A stretch of DNA of 64,000 nt from CANJIV01 sp046330225 (GTDB lineage: Bacteria; Actinomycetota; Thermoleophilia; Solirubrobacterales; Solirubrobacteraceae): assembly GCA_046330225.1 (NCBI GenBank), contig JAXLTD010000002.1, forward strand, positions 372,001 to 436,000, given 5' to 3'. Shown here piece after piece: positions 24,622 to 33,584 of this stretch. The notes beneath the pieces were generated by a model, which worked only from the letters and a program-made list of their open reading frames with translations, made no database searches and was not told the DNA's origin. The translations under genes and the position numbers were made by a program. How positions within the stretch are numbered: position 1 is the first letter of the stretch; each line of letters starts with the position of its first letter.

Positions 24622-27600
24622 ATGCCCCAATCCACGACACGCGAGCAGGCCGGGCCCGGCACGGGCGATCTCGGCAGGCTCGTGGCGGTCGCGACCGCCG
24701 CCGCCGGTGCCCGCCGGCTCGACGAGATCGTCGCCGCCGTCGCGGCCGAGACCGCGGTCGTGCTCGATGCCGAGCGGGTCGCCATCGTGCGCTGGGACGG
24801 CGGGCCCGGGCCGTGCGCCGCGGCGGGAGCGCCGCCGGAGGCCGACGCGCCCGGCCTGGACGTCGGCCCCGAGCTCGCTGCTGCCCTCGCCGACGGCCCC
24901 GTCGGCGACGGCGCGCCGCCCCCCGTGGCGGCAGAGCTGCACGCGGCGCTCGGAGGCCCCGGCGGCGTGGCCCCGGTCCCGCACGCCGAGCGGCCCTGGG
25001 GGCTGGTGGCCGCGCACGTCGCGCGCGCCTTGGACGAGGCGGATCTCCGCCTGCTCGCCGGGGTCGGCGCCCTGCTGGCCGGTGCGATCGATCGCGGGGA
25101 GATGTTCGACCGGCTCGAGCGCTTCGCCTTCGAGGATCCGCTCACGGGCCTCGCGAATCGCCGCGCGCTGGACGACCGGCTCGCCGTGGCGGTTGCGGGG
25201 GCGGCTCCCGGCTCCCCGGTCACGCTGATGATGTGCGACGTCGACGGCTTCAAGGAGCTCAACGACGCCGCCGGCCACGACGCCGGCGACCGGGTCCTCA
25301 AAGGCCTCGCTCGCGTGCTCGCCGAGGCCACCGAGCGCCACCCCGAGGCCCTCGTTGCCCGGGTGGGCGGCGACGAGTTCTGCATCGTCCTCGAGCGCGA
25401 GGACCTCCAAACCGCCGAGCTCGTTGCCCGGACGACCGCCGCGGCGGTCGCCGCGGACCCGGCTGCCGACATCACGCTGGCCTGGGGAGCCGCCACCACC
25501 GACGAGCCGATCGCCCCGGTCGAGCTCTACCGCCGGGCCGACGCCGCCCAGTACACCGCGAAGCGGCTTGGGGCCGGACGCATCTGCCTCGACCGCGGCG
25601 AGGCGGTGGCCGGTGCCGGCACGCTCCCTGCCCGCCGCCGGCGCTCGGAGCCGTGGACCCCGGGTGCGGCGATCGTCGTCGAAGCGATCGAGATCATCGA
25701 CAAGCTCCCAGCGGGGACCGACACCGTCGACCGCCTGGAGGCGACGACCGCAGCGTTCGCGCACCGGCTCGACGCGGCCGGGTGGTCGATTTCGCGGATG
25801 GACGCGGGCGACACCCAGTTGCGCACGGTGCGCGGGTACGACAGCCGGCTCGACGCGAATTCCGGAGCCCGGGTCGTGGACGTCGCCGTCGACGATCCGT
25901 ACCCGGTCGAGGCCTACCCGAGCACGGCGCGCGCGATCGCAGAGAGCGCCGGCTTCCACACCACGGTGGGCGACCCCGAGGGCGACGAGGCCGAGCAGCG
26001 CCTGCTCGAGCGCCTCGGGTACCGGGGCGTGATCGGGGCGGCGGCCTCGGACGGCACCGGCTCGTTCCTCGTCGAGGTCTTCGCGGACGAGAACACGCCG
26101 TCGCTCACGCCCGCGCTCACGGCGCTGCGCCTGATCGTGACCCAGACCGTTGCGAGCGGCGGCCATCCCCTTCCGCCCGCGGATGAGCTCATGGCGGCGC
26201 AGGAGCGGTTCGAGACGGCGTTCGAGGCCGCCCCGATCGGCATGGCGCTGCTGACTCCGGCGGGCCGCATCCTGCAGGTCAACGATGCGGCGTGCCGGAT
26301 GCTCGGCCGGTCGCGCGCCGAGATGCTGTCGCTGGACTCGCAAAGCCTCACGCACCCGGACGACCTCAAGCCGGGCATGCGGCTCGTCGAAGCCACGCTG
26401 GCCGGCGAGCGCGACGGCTACGAGATCGAGAAGCGGTTCCTGCGGGGGGACGGCACGCCGGTGTGGACCGCCGTCCACGCCACGCTCGTGCGCGGCGCCC
26501 ACGGCCACCCGAGCTACTTCATCAGCCAGATCGAGGACATCTCCGAGCGCAAGGCCGCCGAGGCGACGCTCGCGCGCCGTGCCGACGACCTGCGGCTGCT
26601 CGACGCCGAGGCGCCGCCGCAGCTCCCCGCGCCAGACGACGACGAGCGCGTCCAGACCGACGAGCTGGTCGCGCGGGTGCTCGGACTGGCTCGCCGCCAC
26701 CTGCGGGTGCCGGCCGCCTACCTCACGCAGGCAGAGGCGTCGGGGATCCGCATCCTGTCGGTGGCCGGCGACGGGGAGCCGTTCGGTGCCGTCGCGGGCA
26801 CGCTCGTCCCGCCCGATTCGGCGATCTGCGCGCGAATGCTCGCCGGGCGGGTCGGCCAGGTGATCCCCGACACGGCGGCGATCCCCGAGCTCGCGGAGAT
26901 CCCGGGCCTGGTCGAGACGGTCGGCGCGTACCTCGGCGTGCCGGTGACGCTCGCCGATGGGGAGACGTACGGGACCATCTGCTGCTTCGACGCCGTCCCG
27001 CGCGACGACGTCGGCGAGCCCGAGGAGCTCCTGCTCGCCGATCTCGCGGAGGTCGTCGCCGCCCAGCTGGACCACGATCGGCGCCGCGTGCTCGAGGGCC
27101 GGGCACGCTCAGGCCTCACCGGCATCTACGCGCTCGTCACGGCGCTCGAGGCGCGGGACCGCTACACCGGCAGCCACTCGCGGACGGTGGTCGGCCTCGC
27201 CCGCCGGGTCGCCGCCCGGCTCGGGATCGGCCGCAGCGAGGCCGAGGCCGCGGCCCAGGTCGCGCTCCTGCACGACATGGGCAAGGTGGCGATCCCCGAC
27301 GCCGTGCTCCAGAAGCCCGGCGCCCTCACCGAGGCGGAGTGGGACCTCATGCGCCAGCACCCGGGCGTCGGCAGCCGGATCGTCGGATCGATCCCCGAGC
27401 TCGCGCACCTCGCCGGGGCCGTCCGGGCCGAGCACGAGCGCTGGGACGGGGCAGGCTACCCCGACGGGCTCGCCGGCGAGGACATCCCCATCGCCGCCCG
27501 GATCACGCTGGCCTGCGACGCGTACGACGCGATGACCAGCGACCGGCCCTACCGGGCGGCACGGTCGCCTGCCGAGGCCCGCGAGGAGCTGCGCCGCTGC

Positions 27601-27678
27601 GCGGGCACGCAGTTCGACCCCGACGTCGTCGCCGCCCTCGAGGCCGTGCTCGCCGCGGACGACGCCGGCGCGGACTAG
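24622..27678 (+). CDS. GAF-GGDEF-PAS-GAF-HD-GYP c-di-GMP turnover protein
   Basis: A 1018-residue signalling protein with no membrane helix. An N-terminal GAF-like region (about 15-160) precedes a GGDEF domain with MCDVDGFKELND and GGDEF at 249-253; the inhibitory RxxD site five residues before it reads HPEA, so product inhibition is probably absent. A second GAF-like region (about 350-515), a PAS/PAC unit (530-650: RFETAFEAAPIGMALLTPAGRI) and a third GAF (about 680-830) follow. The HD-GYP domain has LLHDMGKVAIPD at about 882-893 and AEHERWDGAGYPDGLAG near 936-952, where the usual HHE is EHE. Both synthesis and hydrolysis of c-di-GMP are therefore possible. Start ATG 24622; the frame is open for kilobases upstream but that part is antisense to dnaE2. 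Confidence 0.9.
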   Translation: MPQSTTREQAGPGTGDLGRLVAVATAAAGARRLDEIVAAVAAETAVVLDAERVAIVRWDGGPGPCAAAGAPPEADAPGLDVGPELAAALADGPVGDGAPPPVAAELHAALGGPGGVAPVPHAERPWGLVAAHVARALDEADLRLLAGVGALLAGAIDRGEMFDRLERFAFEDPLTGLANRRALDDRLAVAVAGAAPGSPVTLMMCDVDGFKELNDAAGHDAGDRVLKGLARVLAEATERHPEALVARVGGDEFCIVLEREDLQTAELVARTTAAAVAADPAADITLAWGAATTDEPIAPVELYRRADAAQYTAKRLGAGRICLDRGEAVAGAGTLPARRRRSEPWTPGAAIVVEAIEIIDKLPAGTDTVDRLEATTAAFAHRLDAAGWSISRMDAGDTQLRTVRGYDSRLDANSGARVVDVAVDDPYPVEAYPSTARAIAESAGFHTTVGDPEGDEAEQRLLERLGYRGVIGAAASDGTGSFLVEVFADENTPSLTPALTALRLIVTQTVASGGHPLPPADELMAAQERFETAFEAAPIGMALLTPAGRILQVNDAACRMLGRSRAEMLSLDSQSLTHPDDLKPGMRLVEATLAGERDGYEIEKRFLRGDGTPVWTAVHATLVRGAHGHPSYFISQIEDISERKAAEATLARRADDLRLLDAEAPPQLPAPDDDERVQTDELVARVLGLARRHLRVPAAYLTQAEASGIRILSVAGDGEPFGAVAGTLVPPDSAICARMLAGRVGQVIPDTAAIPELAEIPGLVETVGAYLGVPVTLADGETYGTICCFDAVPRDDVGEPEELLLADLAEVVAAQLDHDRRRVLEGRARSGLTGIYALVTALEARDRYTGSHSRTVVGLARRVAARLGIGRSEAEAAAQVALLHDMGKVAIPDAVLQKPGALTEAEWDLMRQHPGVGSRIVGSIPELAHLAGAVRAEHERWDGAGYPDGLAGEDIPIAARITLACDAYDAMTSDRPYRAARSPAEAREELRRCAGTQFDPDVVAALEAVLAADDAGAD

Positions 27679-27697
27679 CGCGCCGGCCGCCCTGATC

Positions 27698-27703
27698 TAC
27701 ACT
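27698..27703 (+). promoter_or_regulatory. -10 element TACACT, leaderless start
   Basis: TACACT lies 6 nt before GTG 27710, with the same CGGCCC spacer seen before the ettA start. No Shine-Dalgarno. Confidence 0.5.
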
Positions 27704-27709
27704 CGGCCC

Positions 27710-28369
27710 GTGGCGGCGGCGCCTCCACCAGTCAAGCCGCGCTGGCGCGGCGTGTCGCACCAGTGGGCCTTCTTCGTCTCCCTGGCCCTGGCCCTGGGGC
27801 TGATCCTCGCCGCGCCGGGGGCGAAGGCGGCCGTGGCGGCCGCGATCTACGCCGTCAGCCTCTGCGGCCTGCTCGGCGTCAGCGCCCTTTACCACCGCCG
27901 CACCTGGGCGACCGTGCGGGCGCGCATGTGGATGCGCCGGCTCGACCACGCGATGATCTTCCTGCTGATCGCCGGCACGTATACGCCGTTCGCGCTCCTC
28001 GTGATGCACGGGACGCTGGCGACCGTGATCCTCGCGGTCGTCTGGAGCGGGGCGCTGGCGGGCATCGTGACGATCCTGCTGTGGCCCACCGCGCCGAAGT
28101 GGGTCAACGCGCTCATCGCGGTCTCGCTGGGCTGGGTGGCCGTCGCCGCGGCCCCCCAGCTCGTCGCGAACGCGGGGCTGGCGGCGACGCTCCTGCTCGC
28201 CGCCGGGGGGCTGCTCTACACCGCCGGGGCGATCGTCTACGCGACGCACCGGCCCGATCCGCGGCCGGCCACGTTCGGGTACCACGAGGTCTTCCACGTG
28301 CTCGTCCTCGCCGCCGCCGCGGTGCACTTCGGGGCCGTGGCGGGCTTCGCGCTCCCGGCTGGCGCCTAG
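27710..28369 (+). CDS. Hemolysin III / PAQR-family membrane protein
   Basis: Seven-helix membrane protein of 219 residues in the hemolysin III (YqfA, PAQR) family. Diagnostic motifs are SALYHRRTW (near 59-67), RRLDHAMIFLLIAGTYTPFAL (near 79-99) and the C-terminal GYHEVFHVLVLAAAAVHF (near 191-208), whose histidines with the first histidine form the predicted metal site. Family role in bacteria is poorly defined (membrane homeostasis in some). Apparent leaderless GTG start. Confidence 0.92.
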   Translation: MAAAPPPVKPRWRGVSHQWAFFVSLALALGLILAAPGAKAAVAAAIYAVSLCGLLGVSALYHRRTWATVRARMWMRRLDHAMIFLLIAGTYTPFALLVMHGTLATVILAVVWSGALAGIVTILLWPTAPKWVNALIAVSLGWVAVAAAPQLVANAGLAATLLLAAGGLLYTAGAIVYATHRPDPRPATFGYHEVFHVLVLAAAAVHFGAVAGFALPAGA

Positions 28370-28376
28370 CGCTTCG

Positions 28377-29756
28377 CTACGCCGCCCCCGTGCAGTCCTC
28401 GTAGGCCTCGATGAGCCGCAGCCAGACCTCGCTGCGGGTGGGGAAGGCGGGGATCGCGTGCACGAGCTGGGAGAGGGGCACCGCGGCGACCATCGCGACC
28501 GTCGCGGCGTGCAGCAGCTCGGCCACGTCGGGGCCTGTGAAGGTCGCGCCGGCGATCGTGCCGCGCTCGCGCTCCACGACGAGCCGGGCCGTGCCAGGCG
28601 CGTTGCGCCCGTGGAAGCTGGCGCCGGCAACCGCAGCCGTGGGGCAGTCGACGGCCCGGACGTCGAGGCCGGCCGCCTCGGCGCTGGCCAGCGTGTGGCC
28701 GACCGCGGCCACCTGGGGATCGGTGAAGACCACCCGCGGCGAGCCGGGCCCGTCGGCGGTGGCGGCGGCGTCGCGCCCGAGGATCGTGTCCGCCGCGATG
28801 CGCGCCTGGTACTTGCCAGCGTGGGTGAGGAGGGCCCGCCCGTTCACGTCGCCGATGGCGTAGAGCCAGTCGCGGCCCGGCACCCTGAGCGTGTCGTCCA
28901 CGTCCACGGTCCCGCCGGGCTCCAGTCCCACGGCCTCAAGTCCGAGCTCGTCAGTGTGGGGCCGGCGGCCGATCGCCGCGAGCAGCTCGTCGCCGCTCAC
29001 GCTCGCGCCATCCTCGAGATCGAGGTGGACGCCGCGGTCGTCGCGGCGCACGGCGGTGGCCTTCGTCGCCAGGCGCACGTCGACGCCGCGGGCGCGCAGC
29101 GCCTCGGCGACCTGGTCGGAGGCGAAGGGCTCCTCGCGGGCGATGAGCCGGCCCGCGGCCTCGACGACCGTGACCTGCGCGCCCAGGGAGGACCACGCCT
29201 GGGCCATCTCCACGCCGACGACGCCGCCGCCGAGGATCAGGAGCCGGGCCGGCACCGCGTCGGCCGACGTCGCCTCGCGGTTCGTCCAGGGCCGCGCGGC
29301 GGCCAGCCCCGGGATCGGCGGCAGCGCCGCACCGCTGCCGGTTGCGAGCACGACCGCGCGGCGGGCGCGGAGCGTCCGGCCGTCCGCGACCACGGTGCGC
29401 TCGCCGTCGATCCGCGCGGCGCCGCGGATCAGCGCGACTCCGCGGTCCTCGAGCCACGGGAGCTGGGCGGCGTCGTCGCGGCCGTGCACGACCTCGTCGC
29501 GGCGCCGCAGGATCGCCTCGGGCTGAAGCGGCGGATCGGTGAGGCCGACGCCCGGGACACGGCGCACCTCGTCGGCGAGGTCGCCGGGGCGCAGCAGCGC
29601 CTTCGACGGCATGCAGGCGTAGTAGGAGCACTCGCCGCCCACGAGCTCGCGCTCGACGATCGCCACGTCGAGGCCCTCCCCGGCCAGCCGCCCGGCGCAC
29701 ACTTCGCCGGCAGGCCCGGCCCCGATCACGATCACGTCATAGGTTTCGTCGCTCAT
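28377..29756 (-). CDS. FAD/NAD(P) disulfide oxidoreductase (MerA/Lpd-like)
   Basis: Class I pyridine nucleotide-disulfide oxidoreductase of 459 residues. FAD motif DVIVIGAGPAGEVCAGRLAGEG (about 6-27), redox site GGECSYYACMPSKALL (about 40-55, C-x4-C), NAD(P) motif ILGGGVVGVEMAQAWSSLG (about 173-191), second FAD motif YAIGDVNGRALLTHAGKYQA (about 300-319) and a C-terminal dimerisation domain. The redox site lacks the CLNVGC form of lipoamide dehydrogenase, and the HPTxxE catalytic dyad reads FPTRSE, so the His is Phe. It is thus not a standard E3 subunit; electron acceptor unknown. No mer genes are adjacent. It ends 7 bp from hemolysin III (convergent). Confidence 0.9.
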   Translation of the reverse strand: MSDETYDVIVIGAGPAGEVCAGRLAGEGLDVAIVERELVGGECSYYACMPSKALLRPGDLADEVRRVPGVGLTDPPLQPEAILRRRDEVVHGRDDAAQLPWLEDRGVALIRGAARIDGERTVVADGRTLRARRAVVLATGSGAALPPIPGLAAARPWTNREATSADAVPARLLILGGGVVGVEMAQAWSSLGAQVTVVEAAGRLIAREEPFASDQVAEALRARGVDVRLATKATAVRRDDRGVHLDLEDGASVSGDELLAAIGRRPHTDELGLEAVGLEPGGTVDVDDTLRVPGRDWLYAIGDVNGRALLTHAGKYQARIAADTILGRDAAATADGPGSPRVVFTDPQVAAVGHTLASAEAAGLDVRAVDCPTAAVAGASFHGRNAPGTARLVVERERGTIAGATFTGPDVAELLHAATVAMVAAVPLSQLVHAIPAFPTRSEVWLRLIEAYEDCTGAA

Positions 29757-29828
29757 GCCGCTCCGGTCCTCGGGTCCGCCCGGGCGTTACCCCGAGCGGG
29801 GCGCGGCGATGCGGGAGACTGCGCGGCG

Positions 29829-30731
29829 ATGGAGGGAACCGCGTCCGCGCCGCCGCTCACCGAAGGGGAGGAGTGGGTCCGGGCGCAGCTCGCGCGCCTG
29901 CGGGCTCGCCGGTTCGCGCCGGCGGCCGTGGCGGCCTTCCTCACCGCCTCCCAGCGCCGCGCCAACGCGATCCGCCGGGCGCGACCGGACCTGGCGCGGC
30001 AGGAGGCCGCCTGGCTCGCCGCCGGGACGGCCGCGTGGCTCGGGCTCGCCGCCGGCGGAGCGGAGCCGTTCCGCCGGCGGCTCGGCTCGGGGCTGGCCTG
30101 GTGGGCCGCCACCGGCCTCATGCTCGACTGGCACCTCGGCATGCTCGAGACGGCGGCGGGCGAGCTCCGGCCGCTCGGGGCCGCGGATGCCCTGACCCTC
30201 GCCCGGGCCTGGCTCGTGCCCGTCGCCGCCGACACGCCCTCGGCGGCGGTCTGCGCGCTGGCCGGACTCACCGACGTCCTCGACGGCCACGCCGCCCGGG
30301 CCGCCGCGCCGACCCGGGCGGGCCGCGACCTCGAGGGCCTCGTCGACGCCTGCTTCGCGGTGGCGGCGCTGGGCGGCGCGCGGCGGCGCGGCTGGCTCGG
30401 CCGCTGGGCTGCCGGCGCGGAGGCGGCCCGGCAGGCGGCTGGATTCGGCTACGCGCTCGCGGTCTACTTCGGCCGCGCCGCGCCGCCCGACGCGGCGATC
30501 GCCCGGGCGGCGCGGCTCACGACGCCGGTCCGGGTCGCCGGGCTCGTCGCTGCGGGCCTCGGGCGCCGGCGGGCGGCCGACCTGCTCGTCGGCGGCGGCG
30601 CGGCGGCGAGCGTTGCGCTGCTTGCCGGCGCCGGCAAGCAGCGGCCGCCCGCGGTGAGGCCGCCGAGCCGGGTCCCGGCGGGGCCGCGTCGGCTTGAGCC
30701 GCGCGGGGGCCCGCCGCTACGCTTGCGGTGA
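29829..30731 (+). CDS. CDP-alcohol phosphatidyltransferase family protein
   Basis: A 300-residue membrane enzyme of the CDP-alcohol phosphotransferase family, which joins a CDP-activated lipid and an alcohol in phospholipid synthesis. The signature is present in modified form near 149-170: DVLDGHAARAAA then TRAGRDLEGLVDA, compared with DxxDGxxARx8GxxxDxxxD. The spacing is one shorter and the third Asp is Glu, so activity is plausible but unproven. Hydrophobic helices occur at about 65-80, 95-110, 125-150 and beyond. The N-terminal 60 residues are arginine-rich. The next gene starts inside its stop codon (TGATG). Confidence 0.78.
   Translation: MEGTASAPPLTEGEEWVRAQLARLRARRFAPAAVAAFLTASQRRANAIRRARPDLARQEAAWLAAGTAAWLGLAAGGAEPFRRRLGSGLAWWAATGLMLDWHLGMLETAAGELRPLGAADALTLARAWLVPVAADTPSAAVCALAGLTDVLDGHAARAAAPTRAGRDLEGLVDACFAVAALGGARRRGWLGRWAAGAEAARQAAGFGYALAVYFGRAAPPDAAIARAARLTTPVRVAGLVAAGLGRRRAADLLVGGGAAASVALLAGAGKQRPPAVRPPSRVPAGPRRLEPRGGPPLRLR
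30694..30723 (+). promoter_or_regulatory. Promoter TTGAGC-N18-TACGCT, leaderless start
   Basis: A -35 TTGAGC (30694-30699) and -10 TACGCT (30718-30723) lie within the end of the upstream coding sequence. The -10 is 7 nt from ATG 30731, so the small downstream gene can be expressed alone from a leaderless mRNA as well as by coupling. Confidence 0.6.
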
Positions 30732-31048
30732 TGTCGGTCGACAAGATCGCCAAGAACCTCGAGCGCTTCGCCCAGGCGATCGCCGCCCACGACCGCGAGA
30801 ACCCCACGCACACCGCCTGGGGCATCGGGATGAGCCCGTTCGACCTCGAGCGGCTCGGGCTCGACGAGGGCGAGGAGATCCTTCCCGGCATCGTGATCCA
30901 GGCCGACAGCGGCGTGACCGGGAACTTCCGCGTCCTGTGCGACGGGTCGCACCTGGAGGAGGAAGAGGCCCAGGAGGCCGAGGCGGTCGACGCCGTCTCC
31001 ACGCAGGCCCTGCCCGTCGTCGCTCCGTCGCCGACCTCGACGCCGTAG
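30731..31048 (+). CDS. Conserved-looking small acidic protein, function unknown
   Basis: A 105-residue soluble protein I do not recognise. Residues 1-72 look folded (KIAKNLERFAQAIAAHDRENPTHTAWGIGMSPFDLERLGLDEGEEILPGIVI). The tail is acidic then Pro/Ser/Thr-rich and probably disordered. ATG 30731 is preferred over GTG 30728 because the -10 element is 7 nt from the ATG. Confidence 0.72.
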   Translation: MSVDKIAKNLERFAQAIAAHDRENPTHTAWGIGMSPFDLERLGLDEGEEILPGIVIQADSGVTGNFRVLCDGSHLEEEEAQEAEAVDAVSTQALPVVAPSPTSTP

Positions 31049-31060
31049 GCCCGCGGCGCG

Positions 31061-31972
31061 TCAGCCGGAGGCTGGCGGGCTGATTCCGGCCTGCGCGGCC
31101 ACCGCCCCGGCGAGCCGGGCGACGGTCGGCGCGGCCAGCCCGTGGCGGGCGGCGGCGCGCAGCACGGCCCCGGCGATCGCGTCGAGCTCCGGCGGCCGCC
31201 CGGCTGCGACGTCGCGCTGCATCGAGCTGCCGAGCCCGGCGTGGGCGTCCCGCAGCTCCGCGAGCACGGCGCCGGGGTCGATCGGCGCGCCCTCGGCGCG
31301 GGCCGCTGCCGCGGCCTCCCGGACGCAGGCCTCGAGGTCCGCGGACCGGGCGGGGTCGCTGCGGATTGCGCCGAGGGGTGCCGCGAACGCCGTCGTCGTG
31401 AGCGCGAGCGCGTTGAGCCGCACGAGCTTGCCCCACAGCACCTCCGGCTCGGGGGCGCCGCGGCGCACGGCGAGGCCCGCGCGCTCCAGGGCCCCGGCAA
31501 GGGCGTCGAGCGGGCCGGCGACTGGGAGCGCGGGCGCGGCGAGGTCGATCCGGATGCCAGGGCTGGTCTGCACGATCTCCCCGGGCGCGGGGCGGTCGGA
31601 CTCCACGCGGATCACCCCGGCGACGACCCGCTCCCCGAAGCGCGCCCGCAGCCCGGCCATGTGCTCGAGCCCGTTCAGGAGCGGCACGACGACGCCGGGC
31701 GCGGCGGCAATCCGATCGAGCGCGGCGTCCAGGCCGCGGTGCTTGGTGGCCACGAGCAGCGCCGACGCCGGCTCGGACAGGGCCGTCACCGCGCGCGGCC
31801 GCACGGCGAAGTCGCCGAGGGCGACGCTGCGCACGTGCAGGCCCGTGCGCTGCAGGGACGCCGCGGTCTCCTCGCGGGCCACGATCACGACCGGTTCGCC
31901 CGCCCGGGCGAGCGCGGCGGCGACGAGCCCGCCGACGCCGCCGGGACCCAGCACGGCGATCGGCGCGGTCAC
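31061..31972 (-). CDS. Ketopantoate reductase-like NADP oxidoreductase
   Basis: A 303-residue member of the ApbA/PanE family, which reduces 2-dehydropantoate to pantoate with NADPH in coenzyme A synthesis. NADP motif APIAVLGPGGVGGLVAAALARAG (3-25), the catalytic lysine region EVLWGKLVRLNALALTT near 178-194, and the C-terminal segment GLGSSMQRDVAAGRPPELDAIAGAVLRAA, which matches SSMxxDxxxGRxTExDxxxG. GTG 31972 overlaps the upstream gene by 4 nt. Paralogues with other substrates exist, and no pan genes are adjacent, so the specific enzyme name is tentative. Confidence 0.87.
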   Translation of the reverse strand: MTAPIAVLGPGGVGGLVAAALARAGEPVVIVAREETAASLQRTGLHVRSVALGDFAVRPRAVTALSEPASALLVATKHRGLDAALDRIAAAPGVVVPLLNGLEHMAGLRARFGERVVAGVIRVESDRPAPGEIVQTSPGIRIDLAAPALPVAGPLDALAGALERAGLAVRRGAPEPEVLWGKLVRLNALALTTTAFAAPLGAIRSDPARSADLEACVREAAAAARAEGAPIDPGAVLAELRDAHAGLGSSMQRDVAAGRPPELDAIAGAVLRAAARHGLAAPTVARLAGAVAAQAGISPPASG

Positions 31973-33567
31973 GGCCCGATGAGCACGCCGGGGTTCAGGA
32001 GCCCGCGCGGGTCGACGGCGGCCTTCGCCCCGGCGAAGGCGGCGGCGAACGGGTCCGGGCGCTGGAGGTCGTACCACGGCCGGTGGTCGCGGCCGACGGC
32101 GTGGTGATGGGTGATCGTGCCGCCGCCGGCGATGACCGCGTCGGACGCGGCACCCTTCACGGCGGCCCACTGCTCGAGCTCCTCGCCGCGCCGCGCCGGC
32201 GCGAGGATCGTGAAGTACGGCGCCGGCCCGTCCGGATAGACGTGCGTGAAGCGGCAGGTCACGGTGCCTGCGCCGCACGCGGTGCGCAGCACCTCCTGCA
32301 CCGCGCCCGTGACGGACGCGTGAAACGCCGGGAACCGGTCCCAGGTGATCGCCGTCTCGAAGGTCTCGCTCAGCACGCCCATGGCCACGAACGTGTCGCG
32401 GAGATAGGGGGCGCGCAGGAACGCGTCGCGCCAGGCGCCGACGGCGCCGTCGCGACCGCTGCTGCTGCCGCGGACCTCGTCCCAGGCGCCCCCGTGCTCG
32501 GCGCAGAGGGCGAGCGCCCGCTCCATCCAGGCGTCGGGCTCGTGGTCGGCCGATTCGAAGCCCAGCACGAGGAGCGCATGCTCGCCGTCCCCGCCGGCCG
32601 CGAGCTTCGCCTCGGCGGCGTCGATGAGCCGGCAGTTCGTCGGATAGAGCCCGGCCTGCGCGACCGCGCGGACCGCGTCGGACCCGGCGGCCAGCGTGGG
32701 GAACCGCACGCCGGCCGAGCGGCGGCGGTCCGGGCGCGGGCGCACGCGCACCCAGGCTTCGGTGATCACCCCGAGGGTGCCCTCCGAGCCGATGAGCATC
32801 CGGTCGGGCGAGACCCCGGCCCCGGACCCGGGCAGCCGCCGCGACGCCCAGGTCCCGGCGGGCGTGATCGCCCGCACCGACTCGACGAGGTCGTCGATGT
32901 GGGTGTAGACGGTGGCGAAGTGGCCGCCGGCTCGGGTCGCGATCCAGCCGCCGAGGCTCGAGAACTGAAAGGACTGGGGGAAGTGGCGCAGCGTGAGGCC
33001 GTGCGCGCCGAGCTGGGCCTCGAGGTCCGGGCCGAGCGTCCCGGCCTGGATCCGCGCGGCCTGGGAGACCGGGTCCACCTCGAGCACCGAGCTGAGCGCA
33101 CCGAGGTCGAGCGAGATCGCGCCGTCGAACCGGTCCGGCACGTCGGCCTCGACGCCGCCGACGACGCTCGTGCCCCCGCCGTAGGGGATGACGGCGGCGT
33201 TCGCGGCGTCCGCCCAGGCGAGCACCGCCTCGACCTCGTCCTCGTCGCGCGGCTGCGCGACGACGTCCGGGGGGTGGTCGAAGCGGCCCCGGAAGGCCCG
33301 GACGACGTCGCGGTAGGACTTCCCGTACGCGTGGGTGGCCCGGGCGTGCACGTCGGTCCGGCAGCAGCCGGCCAGGCCGGCCGGCGGCTCCAGCCGCGGC
33401 GCGGGCAGCGCGACCGCCTCCAGCGGGACGGGGCGCTCCGGGTCCGGAGAGCCGAAGCCGAGGTGGGCGGCGATGCCGGCGGCGGCCTCCTGCACCGCGG
33501 CGTGGCTCGGCTGCTCGTCGGCGTACCCCCAGCCCCAGTGCTTGCGCGGGCGTGACTCGGCGCTCAT
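31969..33567 (-). CDS. FAD-binding oxidase, alkyldihydroxyacetonephosphate synthase-like
   Basis: A 532-residue flavoprotein of the FAD-linked oxidase (PCMH) family closest in features to alkyl-DHAP synthase/AgpS. N-terminal KHWGWGYADEQ is typical of the actinobacterial group. The FAD site is VIPYGGGTSVVGGVE (near 120-134), then SLGGWIATRAGGH (near 206) and the C-terminal active-site triplet THHHAVGRDH near 497-506. AGPS exchanges acyl for alkyl in ether lipid synthesis; in actinobacteria the true substrate is often unknown. It shares a transcript with the PanE-like gene. Only 17 bp separate its ATG from the divergent Nudix ATG. Confidence 0.88.
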   Translation of the reverse strand: MSAESRPRKHWGWGYADEQPSHAAVQEAAAGIAAHLGFGSPDPERPVPLEAVALPAPRLEPPAGLAGCCRTDVHARATHAYGKSYRDVVRAFRGRFDHPPDVVAQPRDEDEVEAVLAWADAANAAVIPYGGGTSVVGGVEADVPDRFDGAISLDLGALSSVLEVDPVSQAARIQAGTLGPDLEAQLGAHGLTLRHFPQSFQFSSLGGWIATRAGGHFATVYTHIDDLVESVRAITPAGTWASRRLPGSGAGVSPDRMLIGSEGTLGVITEAWVRVRPRPDRRRSAGVRFPTLAAGSDAVRAVAQAGLYPTNCRLIDAAEAKLAAGGDGEHALLVLGFESADHEPDAWMERALALCAEHGGAWDEVRGSSSGRDGAVGAWRDAFLRAPYLRDTFVAMGVLSETFETAITWDRFPAFHASVTGAVQEVLRTACGAGTVTCRFTHVYPDGPAPYFTILAPARRGEELEQWAAVKGAASDAVIAGGGTITHHHAVGRDHRPWYDLQRPDPFAAAFAGAKAAVDPRGLLNPGVLIGP

Positions 33568-33572
33568 GCCTC

Positions 33573-33579
33573 TACCCTA
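33573..33579. promoter_or_regulatory. Bidirectional -10 element TACCCTA
   Basis: On the plus strand TACCCT (33573-33578) is 6 nt from the Nudix ATG at 33585. On the minus strand TAGGGT (33579-33574) is 6 nt from the FAD oxidase ATG at 33567. The seven bases thus offer a TAnnnT hexamer in both directions, each at leaderless spacing. -35 matches are weak both ways. Confidence 0.6.
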
Positions 33580-33584
33580 GGGGC

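Noticed and set aside
24517..27075. Upstream extension of the dnaE2 frame (about 850 extra codons)
   Set aside because: It is antisense to the GGDEF/HD-GYP gene. DnaE2 homology begins at MYAELHVHS, 24516.
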